A stretch of DNA of 64,000 bases, from assembly GCA_964035545.1 (NCBI GenBank), contig OZ037768.1:14880175-14944174 (forward strand), written 5' to 3'. The notes beneath the pieces are model-generated. The model saw nothing but the letters and a program-made list of their open reading frames with translations, had not been told where the DNA came from and searched no databases. A program made the translations under genes and the position numbers. Each line of letters starts with the position of its first letter. The stretch's first letter is position 1. Below are positions 31,401 to 44,397 of this stretch, one piece after another. The DNA is from Bugula neritina. Its lineage: Eukaryota; Bryozoa; Gymnolaemata; Cheilostomatida; Bugulidae.

Positions 31401-34355
31401 TACTGAAACATACCGAAATATATGGTAACCTACTGAAATATGTTGCAAACCACTGAAACATACTGCATCATCCTGCAACAAAATGAAGTATACGGTAACA
31501 CTGAAGCATACTGCAACATACTGTAACATACTAAGACATACTGCAACATACCGAAAAATATGGTAACCTACTGAAATATGTTACAAACTATTGAAATATA
31601 CTGCAGCATACTGCAACATAATGAAATATACTGCAACATACTGAAAGATACTGCAAAATACCGAAATACACTATAGAATACCGAAATATACTGCAACATA
31701 CTGAAACATACTGCAAGATACTGCAAAATACTGAAATACATTGTAAGATACCTAAATACACTGCAACATACTGCAACATACTGCAACATATTGAAATACA
31801 CTGTAACATATTGAAAAACACTGCAACACATTGAAATATACCGCAACATACCGAAGTATATGGTAGCCTACTGAAATATACTGCGACATACTGAAATACA
31901 CTGTAACGTACTAAAATACACTGCAACATACTGAAATACACTGTAACAAATTGAAATACACTGCAACACACTGAAATATACTGAAACATACCGAAATATA
32001 AGGTAACCTACTGAAATATGTTGAAAACTACTGAAATATACTGCAACATAATGCAACATAATGAAAGATACTGCAACATACTGAAATAAACTGCAAGATA
32101 CTGCAACATAATGAAATACACTGCAACACACTGAAGTATACTGTAATATACAGAAATGTACTGTAAAATACTGAAATATACTTCAACATACTGAAAAATA
32201 CCTAAAAATATTGAAACATACTGATATACACTGAAACATACTGAAATACACTGCAACACATTGGAATATACTGCAACATACCGAAATATATGGTAACCTA
32301 CTGAAGTATGTTGCAAACTACTGAAATATATTGCAACATACTGAAATACGCCGTAACATACTGAAATACACTGCAACATACTGAAATACACTGTAACAAA
32401 TTGAAATACACTGCAACACACTGAAATATACTGAAACATACCGAAATATAAGGTAACCTACTGAAATATGTTGCAAACCACTGAAACATACTGCATAATC
32501 CTGCAACAAAATGAAATAAACGGTAACACTGAAGCAAACTGCAATATACTGAGATATACTGCAACATACTGCAACATAATGAAGTATACTGCAACAGACT
32601 GAAATATACTGCAACATACTGAAATACACTGTAACATATTGAAATACACTGCAACACACTCAAATATACTGAAACATACCGAAATATATGGTAACCTACT
32701 GAAATATGTTGCAAACCACTGAAACATACTGCATCATCCTGCAACAAAATGAAGTATACGGTAACACTGAAGCATACTGCAACATACTGTAACATACTAA
32801 GACATACTGCAACATACCGAAAAATATGGTAACCTACTGAAATATGTTACAAACTATTGAAATATACTGCAGCATACTGCAACATAATGAAATATACTGC
32901 AACATACTGAAAGATACTGCAACATACCGAAATACACTATAGAATACCGAAATATACTGCAACATACTGAAACATACTGCAAGATACTGCAAAATACTGA
33001 AATACATTGTAGGATACCTAAATACACTGCAACATACTGCAACATACTGCAACATATTGAAATACACTGTAACATATTGAAAAACACTGCAACACATTGA
33101 AATATACCGCAACATACCGAAGTATATGGTAGCCTACTGAAATATACTGCGACATACTGAAATACACTGTAACGTACTAAAATACACTGCAACATACTGA
33201 AATACACTGTAACATATTGAAATACACTGCAACACACTGAAATATACTGAAACATACCGAAATATATGGTAACCCACTGAAATATGTTGCAAACCACTGA
33301 AATATACTGCAACATACTGCAACATAATGAAGTATACTGCAACAGACTGAAATATACGGCAAGAAACTGCAACACACTGAAATACACTGTAACATACTGA
33401 AGTACACTGCAACATACTGAAAAATACTGCATGATACTGCAACATACTGATACACATTGTAAGATACTGAAATACACTGCAACATACCGCAACATACTGC
33501 AACGTATTGAAATACACTGTAACATATTGAAAAACACTGCAACACATTGAAATATACTGCAACATACTGAAACATACGACAACATACTGAAATATACTGC
33601 GACACATTGAAATATAGTGCAACATACTGAAATATGCTGTAGCATACTGAAATACACTGCAATACACTGAAGTATACTGTAATATACAGATTCGTACTGT
33701 AACATACTGAAACATACGGCAACATACTAAAATATACTACGACACATTGAAAGATACTGCAACATACTGAAATACACCGTAACATACTAAACTCCACTGC
33801 GACATTTTGAAATACACTGTAACACATTAAAATACACTGCAACACATTGAATTATACTGAAATACATTGTAGGATACTGAAATACACTGCAAGATACTGC
33901 AACATACCAAAAAATATGGTAACCTACTGAAATATGTTACAAACTACTGAAACATACTGCAACATACTGCAACATAATGAAATATACTGCAACATACTGA
34001 AAGATACTGCAACATAATGCAACATACTGAAATACACTATAGAATATTGAAATATACTGCAACATACTGAAATATACAGCAAGATACTGCGAAATACTGA
34101 AATACATAGTAAGATACCTAAATACACTGCAACATACTGCAACATACTGCAACATATTGAAATACACTGTAACATATTGAAAAACACTGCAACACATTGA
34201 AATATACCGCAACACACCGAAATATATGGTAGCCTACTGAAATATACTGCGACATACTGAAATACACTGTAACGTATTGAAATACACTGCAACATACTGA
34301 AATACACTGTAACATATTAAAATACACTGCAACACACTGAAATATACTGAAACAT
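28470..34355. repeat. 5848-bp tandem duplication, copy 2
   Basis: Near-identical to 22622-28507. The match ends where copy 1 reads ACATACCGAAAT and this copy reads ACATACTGAAAT (about 34355). The last ~38 bp of the match in copy 1 overlap the start of copy 2, as expected for unequal exchange between similar satellite stretches. Confidence 0.9.
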
Positions 34356-36621
34356 ACTGAAATACGCCGTAACATACTGAAATACACTGCAACATACTGA
34401 AATACACTGTAACAAATTGAAATACACTGCAACACACTGAAATATACTGAAACATACCGAAATATAAGGTAACCTACTGAAATATATTGAAAACTACTGA
34501 AATATACTGCAACATAATGCAACATAATGAAAGATACTGCAACATACTGAAATAAACTGCAAGATACTGCAACATACTGAAATACACTGCAACACACTGA
34601 AGTATACTGTAATATACAGAAATGTACTGTAAAATACTGAAATATACTTCAACATACTGAAAAATACCTAAAAATATTGAAACATACTGATATACACTGA
34701 AACATACTGAAATACACTGCAACACATTGGAATATACTGCAACATACCGAAATATATGGTAACCTACTGAAGTATGTTGCAAACTACTGAAATATACTGC
34801 AACATACTGAAATACGCCGTAACATACTGAAATACACTGCAACATACTGAAATACACTGTAACAAATTGAAATACACTGCAACACACTGAAATATACTGA
34901 AACATACCGAAATATAAGGTAACCTACTGAAATATGTTGCAAACCACTGAAACATACTGCATAATCCTGCAACAAAATGAAATAAACGGTAACACTGAAG
35001 CAAACTGCAATATACTGAGATATACTGCAACATACTAAGACATACTGCAACATACCTAAATATATGGTAACCTACTGAAATATGTTGCAAACGACTGAAA
35101 TATACTGCCACATACTGCAACATATTGAAGTATACTGCAACATACTGAAATATACTGCAAGATACTGCAATATACTGACATACACTGTAACATACTGAAA
35201 TACACTGCAACATACTGAAATATACTGCAAGATACTGCAACATACTGAAACACATTGTAAGATACTGAAATACACTGCAACATACCGCAACATACTGCAA
35301 CGTATTGAAATACACTGTAACATATTGAAAAACACTGCAACACATTGAAATATACTGCAACATACTAAAACATACGGCAACATACTGAAAAATACTGCGA
35401 CACATTGAAATATAGTGCAACATACTGAAATATGCTGTAGCATACTGAAATACACTGCAATACACTGAAGTATACTGTAATATACAGATTCGTACTGTAA
35501 CATACTGAAGCATACGGCAACATACTAAAATATACTGCGACACATTGAAATATACTGCAACATACTGAAATACACCGTAACATACTAAACTCCACTGCAA
35601 CATTCTGAAATACACTGTAACACATTGAAGTACACTGCAACACAGGGAATTATACTGAAATACATTGTAAGATACGGAAACACACTGCAACATACTGCAA
35701 CATAATGAAATATATGGTAACCTACTGAAATATGTTGAAAACTACTGAAATATACTGCAACATTATGCAACATAATGAAAGATACTGCAATATACTGAAA
35801 TAAACTGCAAGATACTGCAACATACTGAAATACATTGTAACATACTGAAAAACACTGTAACATATTGAAATACACTGCGACATACTGCAACATACTGAAA
35901 AACGCTGTAACATATTGAAATACACTGCAACACATTGAAATATTCCGCAACATACCGAGATATATGGTAAGCTAATGAGATATACTGTAACACGTTGAAC
36001 TACACTGCAACATACTGAAATACACTGCAACACACTAAATTATACTGTAATTTACAGAAATGTACTGCAACATACTGAAATATACTGCAAGATACTGCAA
36101 CATACTGAAATACACTGTAACATACTGAAATACACTGCAACATACTGAAATATACTGCATGATACTGCAACATACTGATACACATTGTAAGATACTAAAA
36201 TGCACTGCAACATACTGAAATATACTGCATGATACTGCTACATACTCATACACATTGTAAGATACTGAAATACACTGCAACATACCGCAACATACTGCAA
36301 CGTATTGAATTACACTGTAACATATTGAAAAACACTGCAACACATTGAAACATACTGCAACATACTGAAACATACGGCAACATACTGAAATATACTGCGA
36401 CACATTGAAATATAGTGCAACATACTGAAATATGCTGTAGCATACTGAAATACACTGCAATACACTGAAGTATACTGTAATATACAGAAACGTACTGTAA
36501 CATACTGAAACATACGGCAACATACTACAATATACTGTGACACATTGAAGTATACTGCAACATACTGAAATACACCGTAACATACTGAAATACACTGCAA
36601 CATACTGAAATACACTGTAAC
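32279..36621. repeat. 4.3-kb block, first of three copies
   Basis: Matches 44398-48740 at an offset of 12119 bp, and through it 56042-60364. The match starts at an ACCGAAATAT-GGTAACC landmark and ends where this copy reads ACATATTG and the second reads ACACATTG. The first part overlaps the right end of the 5848-bp tandem copy, so a composite was later copied onward. Confidence 0.85.
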
Positions 36622-36885
36622 ATATTGAAATACACTGCAACACACTGAAATATACTGAAACATACCGAAATATATGGTAACCTACTGAAATATGTTGCAA
36701 ACCACTAAAACATACTGCATCATCCTGCAACAAAATGAAATTTACGGTAACACTGAAGCATACTGCAACATACTGTAACATACTAAGACATACTGCAACA
36801 TACCGAAAAATATGGTAACCTACTGAAATATGTTACAAACTACTGAAACATACTGCAACATACTGCAACATAATGAAATATACTG

Positions 36886-39800
36886 CAACAAACTGAAAGA
36901 TACTGCAACATACTGAAATACACTATAGAATACCCAAATATACTGCAACATACTGAAATATACTGCAAGATACTGCAAAATACTGAAGTACATTGTAAGA
37001 TACCTAAATACACTGCAACATACTGCAACATACTGCAACATATTGAAATACACTGTAACATATTGAAAAACAGTGCAACACATTGAAATATACCGCAACA
37101 TACCGAAGTATATGGTAGCCTACTGAAATATACTGCGACATACTGAAATACACTGTAACGTACTGAATTACACTGCAACATACTGAAATACACTGTAACA
37201 GATTAAAATACACTGCAACACACTGAAATATACTGAAACATACTGAAATATATGGTAACCCACTGAAATCTGTTGCAGACCACTGAAATATACTGCAACA
37301 TACTGCAACATAATGAATAATACTGCAACATACTGAAAAATACTGCAAGATACTGCAACATACTGATACACATTGTAAGATACTGAAATACACTGCAACA
37401 TACCGCAACATACTGCAACGTATTGAAATACACTGTAACATATTGAAAAACACTGCAACACATTGAAACATACTGCAACATACTGAAACATACGGCAACA
37501 TACTGAAATATACTGCGACACATTGAAATATAGTGCAACATACTGAAATATGCTGTAGCATACTGAAATACACTGCAATACACTGAAATATACTGTAATA
37601 TACAGATTCGTACTGTAACATACTGAAACATACGGCAACATACTAAAATATACTGCGACACATTGAAATATACTGCAACATACTGAAATACACCGTAACA
37701 TACTAAACTCCACTGCAACATTCTGAAATACACTGTAACACATTGAAATACACTGCAACACAGGGAGTTATACTGAAATACATTGTAAGATACGGAAACA
37801 CACTGCAACATACTGTAACATAATGAAATATAAGGTAACCTACTGAAATATGTTGAAAACTACTGAAATATACTGCAACATAATGCAACATAATGAAAGA
37901 TACTGCAACATACTGAAATAAACTGCAAGATACTGCAACATACTGAAATACACTGCAACACACTGAAGTATACTGTAATATACAGAAATGTACTGTAAAA
38001 TACTGAAATATACTTCAACATACTGAAAAATACCTAAAAATATTGAAACATACTGATATACACTGAAACATACTGAAATACACTGCAACACATTGGAATA
38101 TACTGCAACATACCGAAATATATGGTAACCTACTGAAGTATGTTGCAAACTACTGAAATATACTGCAACATACTGAAATACGCCGTAACATACTGAAATA
38201 CACTGCAACATACTGAAATACACTGTAACATATTGAAATACACTGCAACACACTGAAATATACTGAAACATACCGAAATATATGGTAACCTACTGAAATA
38301 TGTTGCAAACCACTGAAACATACTGCATCATCCTGCAACAAAATGAAATATACGGTAACACTGAAGCTTACTGCAATTTACTGAAATATACTGTAACATA
38401 CTAAGACATACTGCAACATACCGAAAAATATGGTAACCTACTGAAATATGTTACAAACTACTGAAACATACTGCAACATACTGCAACCTAATGAAATATA
38501 CTGCAACATAATGAAATATACTGCAACATACTGAAAGATACTGCAAGTTACTGCAAAATACTGAAATACATTGTAAGATACCTAAATACACTGCAACATA
38601 CTGCAACATACTGCAACGTATTGAAATACACTGTAACATATTGAAAAACACTGCAACACATTGAAATATACTGCAACATACTAAAACATACGGCAACATA
38701 CTGAAATATACTGCGACACATTGAAATATAGTGCAACATACTGAAATATGCTGTAGCATACTGAAATACACTGCAATACACTGAAGTATACTGTAATATA
38801 CAGAAACGTACTGTAACATACTGAAACATACGGCAACATACTAAAATATACTGCGACACATTGAAACATACTGCAACATACTGAAATACACCAAAACATA
38901 CTAAACTCCCCTGCAACATTCTGAAATACACTGTAACACATTGAAATACACTGCAACACAGTGAATTGCACTGAAATACATTGTAAGATACGGAAACACA
39001 CTGCAACATACTGCAACATAATGAAATATATGGTAACCTACTGAAATATGTTGAAAACTACTGAAATATACTGCAACATTATGCAACATAATGAAAGATA
39101 CTGCAATATACTGAGATAAACTGCAAGATACTGCAACATACTGAAATACACTGTAACATACTGAAATACACTGTAACATATTGAAATACACTGCGACATA
39201 CTGCAACATACTGAAAAACGCTGTAACATATTGAAATACACTGCAAGACACTGAAATATTCCGCAACATACCGAAATATATGGTAATCTAATGAGATATT
39301 CTGTAACACGTTGAAGTACACTGCAACATACTGAAATACACTGCAACACACTAAATTATACTGTAATTTACAGAAATGTACTGCAACATACTGGAATATA
39401 CTGCAAGATACTGCAACATACTGAAATACACTGTAACATATTGAAATACACTGCAACACACTGAAATATACTAAAACATACCGAAATATATGGTAACCTA
39501 CTGAAGTATGTTGCAAACTACTGAAATATGTTGCAACATACTGAAATACGCCGTAACATACTGAAATACACTGCAACATACTGAAATACACTGTAACAAA
39601 TTGAAATACACTGCAACACACTGAAATATACTGAAACATACCGAAATATAAGGTAACCTACTGAAATATGTTGCAAACCACTGAAACATACTGCATAATC
39701 CTGCAACAAAATGAAATAAACGGTAACACTGAAGCAAACTGCAATATACTGAGATATACTGCAACATACTGCAACATAATGAAGTATACTGCAACAGACT

Positions 39801-41379
39801 GAAATATACTGCAACATACTGAAATACACTGTAACATATTGAAATACACTGCAACACACTCAAATATACTGAAACATACCGAAATATATGGTAACCTACT
39901 GAAATATGTTGCAAACCACTGAAACATACTGCATCATCCTGCAACAAAATGAAGTATACGGTAACACTGAAGCATACTGCAACATACTGTAACATACTAA
40001 GACATACTGCAACATACCGAAAAATATGGTAACCTACTGAAATATGTTACAAACTATTGAAATATACTGCAGCATACTGCAACATAATGAAATATACTGC
40101 AACATACTGAAAGATACTGCAACATACCGAAATACACTATAGAATACCGAAATATACTGCAACATACTGAAACATACTGCAAGATACTGCAAAATACTGA
40201 AATACATTGTAGGATACCTAAATACACTGCAACATACTGCAACATACTGCAACATATTGAACTACACTGTAACATATTGAAAAACACTGCAACACATTGA
40301 AATATACCGCAACATACCGAAGTATATGGTAGCCTACTGAAATATACTGCGACATACTGAAATACACTGTAACGTACTAAAATACACTGCAACATACTGA
40401 AATACACTGTAACATATTGAAATACACTGCAACACACTGAAATATACTGAAACATACCGAAATATATGGTAACCCACTGAAATATGTTGCAAACCACTGA
40501 AATATACTGCAACATACTGCAACATAATGAAGTATACTGCAACAGACTGAAATATACGGCAAGAAACTGCAACACACTGAAATACACTGTAACATACTGA
40601 AGTACACTGCAACATACTGAAAAATACTGCATGATACTGCAACATACTGATACACATTGTAAGATACTGAAATACACTGCAACATACCGCAACATACTGC
40701 AACGTATTGAAATACACTGTAACATATTGAAAAACACTGCAACACATTGAAATATACTGCAACATACTGAAACATACGACAACATACTGAAATATACTGC
40801 GACACATTGAAATATAGTGCAACATACTGAAATATGCTGTAGCATACTGAAATACACTGCAATACACTGAAGTATACTGTAATATACAGATTCGTACTGT
40901 AACATACTGAAACATACGGCAACATACTAAAATATACTACGACACATTGAAAGATACTGCAACATACTGAAATACACCGTAACATACTAAACTCCACTGC
41001 GACATTTTGAAATACACTGTAACACATTAAAATACACTGCAACACATTGAATTATACTGAAATACATTGTAGGATACTGAAATACACTGCAAGATACTGC
41101 AACATACCAAAAAATATGGTAACCTACTGAAATATGTTACAAACTACTGAAACATACTGCAACCTACTGCAACATAATGAAATATACTGCAACATACTGA
41201 AAGATACTGCAACATACTGTAACTAACTAAAATACACTGTAACATACTGAAATATACTGCAACATACTGAAATATACTGCAAGATACTGCAACATACTGA
41301 AATACATTGTAAGAGACTGAAATACACTGCAACATACTGCATTATACTGCAACATACTGCAACATATTGAAATACAATG
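36886..41379. repeat. 4494-bp tandem duplication, copy 1
   Basis: Matches 41380 onward at an offset of 4494 bp up to the LINE, and at 4919 bp beyond it (4494 plus the net 425 bp of the insertion event). The match is lost at about 41216/46135, where this copy reads ACTGTAACTAACTAAAAT. Confidence 0.87.
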
Positions 41380-43111
41380 TAACAAACTGAAAGATACTGC
41401 AACATACTGAAATACACTATAGAATACCCAAATATACTGCAACATACTGAAATATACTGCAAGATACTGCAAAATACTGAAGTACATTGTAAGATACCTA
41501 AATACACTGCAACATACTGCAACATACTGCAACATATTGAAATACACTGTAACATATTGAAAAACAGTGCAACACATTGAAATATACCGCAACATACCGA
41601 AGTATATGGTAGCCTACTGAAATATACTGCGACATACTGAAATACACTGTAACGTACTGAAATACACTGCAACATACTGAAATACACTGTAACAGATTAA
41701 AATACACTGCAACACACTGAAATATACTGAAACATACTGAAATATATGGTAACCCACTGAAATCTGTTGCAGACCACTGAAATATACTGCAACATACTGC
41801 AACATAATGAATAATACTGCAACATACTGAAAAATACTGCAAGATACTGCAACATACTGATACACATTGTAAGATACTGAAATACACTGCAACATACCGC
41901 AACATACTGCAACGTATTGAAATACACTGTAACATATTGAAAAACACTGCAACACATTGAAATATACTGCAACATACTGAAACATACGGCAACATACTGA
42001 AATATACTGCGACACATTGAAATATAGTGCAACATACTGAAATATGCTGTAGCATACTGAAATACACTGCAATACACTGAAATATACTGTAATATACAGA
42101 TTCGTACTGTAACATACTGAAACATACGGCAACATACTAAAATATACTGCGACACATTGAAATATACTGCAACATACTGAAATACACCGTAACATACTAA
42201 ACTCCACTGCAACATTCTGAAATACACTGTAACACATTGAAATACACTGCAACACAGGGAGTTATACTGAAATACATTGTGAGATACGGAAACACACTGC
42301 AACATACTGTAACATAATGAAATATAAGGTAACCTACTGAAATATGTTGAAAACTACTGAAATATACTGCAACATAATGCAACATAATGAAAGATACTGC
42401 AACATACTGAAATAAACTGCAAGATACTGCAACATACTGAAATACACTGCAACACACTGAAGTATACTGTAATATACAGAAATGTACTGTAAAATACTGA
42501 AATATACTTCAACATACTGAAAAATACCTAAAAATATTGAAACATACTGATATACACTGAAACATACTGAAATACACTGCAACACATTGGAATATACTGC
42601 AACATACCGAAATATATGGTAACCTACTGAAGTATGTTGCAAACTACTGAAATATACTGCAACATACTGAAATACGCCGTAACATACTGAAATACACTGC
42701 AACATACTGAAATACACTGTAACATATTGAAATACACTGCAACACACTGAAATATACTGAAACATACCGAAATATATGGTAACCTACTGAAATATGTTGC
42801 AAACCACTGAAACATACTGCATCATCCTGCAACAAAATGAAATATACGGTAACACTGAAGCTTACTGCAATTTACTGAAATATACTGTAACATACTAAGA
42901 CATACTGCAACATACCGAAAAATATGGTAACCTACTGAAATATGTTACAAACTACTGAAACATACTGCAACATACTGCAACCTAATGAAATATACTGCAA
43001 CATAATGAAATATACTGCAACATACTGAAAGATACTGCAAGTTACTGCAAAATACTGAAATACATTGTAAGATACCTAAATACACTGCAACATACTGCAA
43101 CATACTGCAAC

Positions 43112-43155
43112 ATACTAAAATATACTGCGACACATTGAAATATACTGAAATATAC
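43112..43155. repeat. Non-matching satellite flank at LINE 5' junction
   Basis: Up to 43111 the sequence matches the equivalent empty loci (for example 55144-55180). The next 44 bp do not: the empty loci have 108 bp here before reaching the ATATAG that resumes at 43645. The 44 bp are still satellite and match sequence such as 42135-42169 (ACTAAAATAT, ACTGCGACAC, ATTGAAATAT, ACTG), followed by one extra ACTGAAATAT-like unit. The 5' side of the insertion is therefore rearranged. Confidence 0.8.
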
Positions 43156-43470
43156 AAAAAACCGTTTGACCATCCATCAGCGCCTCTATTTACTAAGCAT
43201 AAAGTTCTCTCAATATACCAGATTTACCGTTTTAAAGTGTTAAAGAAAGCTCATTCTTTTTTCTACTCTGACAATTTTTTTCCCACTCACTCTATCAATA
43301 CACGTCAATCATTCATAAATCTCCCCCTTCCTCACTCTCAAACAGCAGCAGGTCACAGAAGAAACTGTTATCAGGAGGTGGCACTATGGAATGAACTGCC
43401 AATCCCTTTACGGTCAATTAGCAACCCTAATGAATTTGGGAGGAAGTTGAGGCTTTATCTGTTAGAATAG
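43156..43470 (+). pseudogene. C-terminal remnant of LINE reverse transcriptase ORF
   Basis: The frame gives 104 codons with no internal stop, ending in TAG. Features typical of the extreme C-terminus of non-LTR retrotransposon ORF2 proteins are visible: an INTR motif (residues 47-50), LWNELP (77-82), and a closing F-x2-KLRLYLLE segment (94-104), matching the family pattern of W-N-x-LP, then F-x-x-KL, then YLL. The catalytic reverse-transcriptase core with its YxDD motif and the N-terminal endonuclease are absent because of 5' truncation, so the remnant cannot make a working enzyme. The frame also reads seven codons back into the satellite from a TTG at 43135; that is chance fusion, not a start. 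The lack of stops or frameshifts in this short piece fits a fairly young insertion. Exact clade is not assigned. Confidence 0.85.
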
Positions 43471-43519
43471 TTGTATTTTTTTTGTATTTTTCTGGATAGA
43501 GTCGCTGTCAGCTCGTGTT

Positions 43520-43558
43520 GGCCCGCGCATGACTAGCTAGGCTATAGCGCAATGGGCC
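43520..43558 (+). other. Predicted stem-loop in LINE 3' UTR
   Basis: GGCCC (43520-43524) can pair with GGGCC (43554-43558), and GCGC (43525-43528) with GCGC (43547-43550), leaving a 3-nt AAT bulge at 43551-43553. Inside the loop TAGC (43534-43537) can pair with GCTA (43541-43544). Known of some CR1/L2-group LINEs: the element's own reverse transcriptase recognises a 3'-UTR stem-loop followed by short tail repeats. That this hairpin has the same role is inference. Confidence 0.6.
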
Positions 43559-43598
43559 TCATCATCGCCTCCTTGGCATTTTCTAATGTCCTTGTGTT

Positions 43599-43622
43599 AT
43601 TAAATACCTTTGATGAAATAAA
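43599..43622 (+). promoter_or_regulatory. Polyadenylation-like signals of the LINE
   Basis: ATTAAA at 43599-43604 and canonical AATAAA at 43617-43622, the second immediately before the tail repeats. In a LINE with a non-poly(A) microsatellite tail these may be part of the tail region rather than working signals. Confidence 0.5.
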
Positions 43623-43624
43623 CC

Positions 43625-43644
43625 AAACAAACAAACAAACAAAC
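43625..43644 (+). repeat. (AAAC)5 tail microsatellite
   Basis: Five perfect AAAC units form the 3' end of the insert and abut the satellite (ATATAG...). Short tandem repeats at the 3' end are expected of LINEs that end in microsatellites rather than poly(A). Confidence 0.9.
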
Positions 43645-44397
43645 ATATAGTGCAACATACTGAAATATGCTGTAGCATACTGAAATACACTGCAATACAC
43701 TGAAGTATACTGTAATATACAGAAACGTACTGTAACATACTGAAACATACGGCAACATACTAAAATATACTGCGACACATTGAAACATACTGCAACATAC
43801 TGAAATACACCAAAACATACTAAACTCCCCTGCAACATTCTGAAATACACTGTAACACATTGAAATACACTGCAACACAGTGAATTGCACTGAAATACAT
43901 TGTAAGATACGGAAACACACTGCAACATACTGCAACATAATGAAATATATGGTAACCTACTGAAATATGTTGAAAACTACTGAAATATACTGCAACATTA
44001 TGCAACATAATGAAAGATACTGCAATATACTGAGATAAACTGCAAGATACTGCAACATACTGAAATACACTGTAACATACTGAAATACACTGTAACATAT
44101 TGAAATACACTGCGACATACTGCAACATACTGAAAAACGCTGTAACATATTGAAATACACTGCAAGACACTGAAATATTCCGCAACATACCGAAATATAT
44201 GGTAATCTAATGAGATATTCTGTAACACGTTGAAGTACACTGCAACATACTGAAATACACTGCAACACACTAAATTATACTGTAATTTACAGAAATGTAC
44301 TGCAACATACTGGAATATACTGCAAGATACTGCAACATACTGAAATACACTGTAACATATTGAAATACACTGCAACACACTGAAATATACTAAAACA

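Larger units (their letters stand above)
1..43155. repeat. Decameric satellite array, left segment
   Basis: Seen directly: uninterrupted 10-bp units of the form ACTGnAAnAy, usually alternating ACTGAAATAC and ACTGCAACAT, all in one orientation. Frequent variants are ACTGCAAGAT, ACTGTAACAT, ACCGAAATAT, ACTGCGACAC, ATTGAAATAC and ACTGATATAC. The variants recur in a fixed order over kilobases, so this is a higher-order satellite rather than a simple microsatellite. The 10-bp register is broken only by rare 8- or 9-bp units. No unrelated insertion is visible before 43156. Its role is unknown; pericentromeric, subtelomeric or other heterochromatin is possible, but the sequence alone does not decide. 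Confidence 0.97.
43471..43624 (+). other. LINE 3' untranslated region
   Basis: Non-coding sequence between the ORF stop and the (AAAC)5 tail. It opens T-rich (43471-43492), passes through a GC-rich part (about 43500-43580) that can fold, and ends with polyadenylation-like signals. Its composition differs sharply from the satellite on both sides. Confidence 0.8.
43156..43644 (+). mobile_element. 5'-truncated non-LTR retrotransposon (LINE) fragment
   Basis: This 489-bp stretch has none of the decamer periodicity. It encodes the C-terminal end of a LINE-type reverse transcriptase ORF (43156-43467, stop TAG 43468-43470), then a 3' UTR with a GC-rich hairpin, ATTAAA and AATAAA signals, and a terminal (AAAC)5 tail. 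Severe 5' truncation with an intact 3' end and a short tandem-repeat tail is typical of target-primed reverse transcription. The protein end and the microsatellite tail suggest the CR1/L2/Rex1 or a related group rather than L1, but the clade is an inference. Five equivalent satellite loci in this window lack the insert (around 38726, 49437, 50795, 55289 and 63217). A target-site duplication is not certain: ATATA occurs at 43150-43154 and 43645-43649, but ATATA is very common in the array. Confidence 0.88.

Noticed and set aside
43135-43155. TTG at 43135 as the start of the LINE ORF
   Set aside because: The seven codons before 43156 are satellite. The real ORF start was lost by 5' truncation.
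43150-43649. ATATA target-site duplication flanking the LINE
   Set aside because: ATATA occurs in a large share of decamers, and one base separates the left copy from the insert, so it is not good evidence of a true duplication.
43542-43938. Minus-strand frames crossing from satellite into the LINE 3' UTR
   Set aside because: Chimeric frames that read the antisense of the LINE tail (AAAC repeats giving VCLFVCL-type residues) into the satellite; chance fusions.
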